Origin: Chitinophagales bacterium
GTDB lineage: Bacteria; Bacteroidota; Bacteroidia; Chitinophagales; Chitinophagaceae
Direction: 5' to 3'
Assembly: GCA_013298665.1 (NCBI GenBank)
Contig: JAAFIK010000005.1
Coordinates: 62,001 to 126,000, forward strand
Length of the DNA stretch: 64,000 bases
Every line of letters begins with the position of its first letter. Within the stretch, counting starts at the first letter, position 1. The notes under the pieces are model-generated. The model saw only the letters and a program-made list of their open reading frames with translations. It was not told the DNA's origin and ran no database searches. Positions 63,698 through 64,000 of this stretch are shown one piece after another. The translations under genes were made by a program, and so were the position numbers.

Positions 63698-64000
63698 ATG
63701 CAAAGATTTTATTTTGATACTTCTGTTTTTGGAGGTGTGTTTGACAAAGAATTTGATGAAGCGACCCTGCAGCTTTTTGAAAGAGTTAAGTTGGGACAGG
63801 TTATTTGTGTTTTTTCTGACTTGACCGAAACTGAATTATTAGATGCACCAGAAAATGTAAAAGAGCATTTTAAGAATTTGCCTAAAGAGCATATTGAAAG
63901 AGTAGTTGTAACAGACGAAATTTTGATACTTGCTTCTAAATATGTAGCAGAAAAAGTGGTAGGTCAAACAAGTTTTGACGATTGTATCCACATCGCAACT
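63698..64000 (+). CDS. PIN-domain protein, N-terminal part (runs off the right edge)
   Basis: 101 codons from the ATG at 63698, with the frame open to the end of the window. RFYFDTSVFGGVFDKEF gives the first acidic residue, VFSDLTETELLDAP the second (Glu), and TDEILILASKYVAEKVVG with SFDDCIHIAT the later Asp positions of a VapC-like PIN ribonuclease. This subgroup in Bacteroidota is commonly followed by a small antitoxin gene, which would lie beyond the window. It is the third cargo of the repeat-bounded array. Confidence 0.8.
   Translation, partial: MQRFYFDTSVFGGVFDKEFDEATLQLFERVKLGQVICVFSDLTETELLDAPENVKEHFKNLPKEHIERVVVTDEILILASKYVAEKVVGQTSFDDCIHIAT

Noticed and set aside
59697-64000. Classical integron with attC sites
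   Set aside because: Repeat length is about 340 bp, the exact RYYYAAC/GTTRRRY core motifs are not met, and no intI is in the window. Kept only as an analogy.

Overview
The window is a stretch of a Bacteroidota chromosome, most like the Chitinophagaceae. Three things point there: type IX secretion (a PorW/SprE-like TPR protein and three proteins ending in type A sorting domains or T9SS-like tails), TonB-dependent outer-membrane receptors, and LytTR/two-component-propeller regulators, with almost no Shine-Dalgarno signal before starts and TAnnTTTG-type -7 boxes. Most of it is an ordinary, moderately GC-rich chromosomal segment. The last 5-6 kb is visibly AT-rich and looks acquired.

Layout. 1-729: the 5' part of a DUF3667 membrane protein and a small membrane protein overlapping it, both leftward. 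1.1-5.0 kb: periplasmic lipoproteins (PhoX-like; imelysin-like/di-haem peroxidase fusion; mono-haem cytochrome), then purE. 5.7-7.1 kb: ECF sigma factor and its anti-sigma factor. 7.3-10.5 kb: an orphan MbcA/ParS-type antitoxin, an NlpC/P60-like lipoprotein, and a leftward group with SprT-like protease, AtpI-like membrane protein, bactofilin and a membrane anchor resembling an M23 peptidase without its catalytic domain. 10.7-17.5 kb: PorW/SprE, class A penicillin-binding protein, lactonase-type propeller. 17.7-23.9 kb: ornithine aminotransferase, then two tandem phage-tail-collar proteins, a periplasmic-binding-fold protein without a signal peptide, an Fmt-like formyltransferase and a T9SS-sorted surface protein. 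24-39.6 kb: metabolic and envelope genes (VIT1-type transporter, serA, serine hydrolase, class III aminotransferase, panB, DinB, META, TonB receptor, ALDH7, subtilase, tRNA-His, DUF445). 39.8-46.5 kb: outer-membrane beta-barrel receptor, LytTR regulator and propeller sensor kinase. 46.5-52.9 kb: glycan locus (YfhO, two GT2 glycosyltransferases, gmd, fcl) making and probably transferring GDP-L-fucose. 53.1-55 kb: an S74-chaperone/T9SS fibre-like protein.

From 55 kb on the gene density drops: three diverged copies of an intergenic repeat with perfect palindromes, a hypothetical protein, a 22-unit array of 21-bp repeats, and a RadC-like JAB protein with an unusual tail. From about 58.7 kb the DNA becomes AT-rich, and three direct copies of a ~340-bp repeat separate unrelated cargo: a PIN-GNAT-PUA-like fusion overlapping an ASCH protein, a lipoprotein esterase, and a PIN protein cut by the window end. 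Each repeat carries a terminator-like or rearranged hairpin at its left, a decayed transposase start on the minus strand in its middle, and a TATATTTG-like box at its right. This looks like a gene-cassette array with self-contained transcription units and is the most interesting part of the window. No integrase gene is visible here.

A second theme is minisatellite-like DNA with unit lengths of 21, 42 and 63 bp at three separate intergenic sites.
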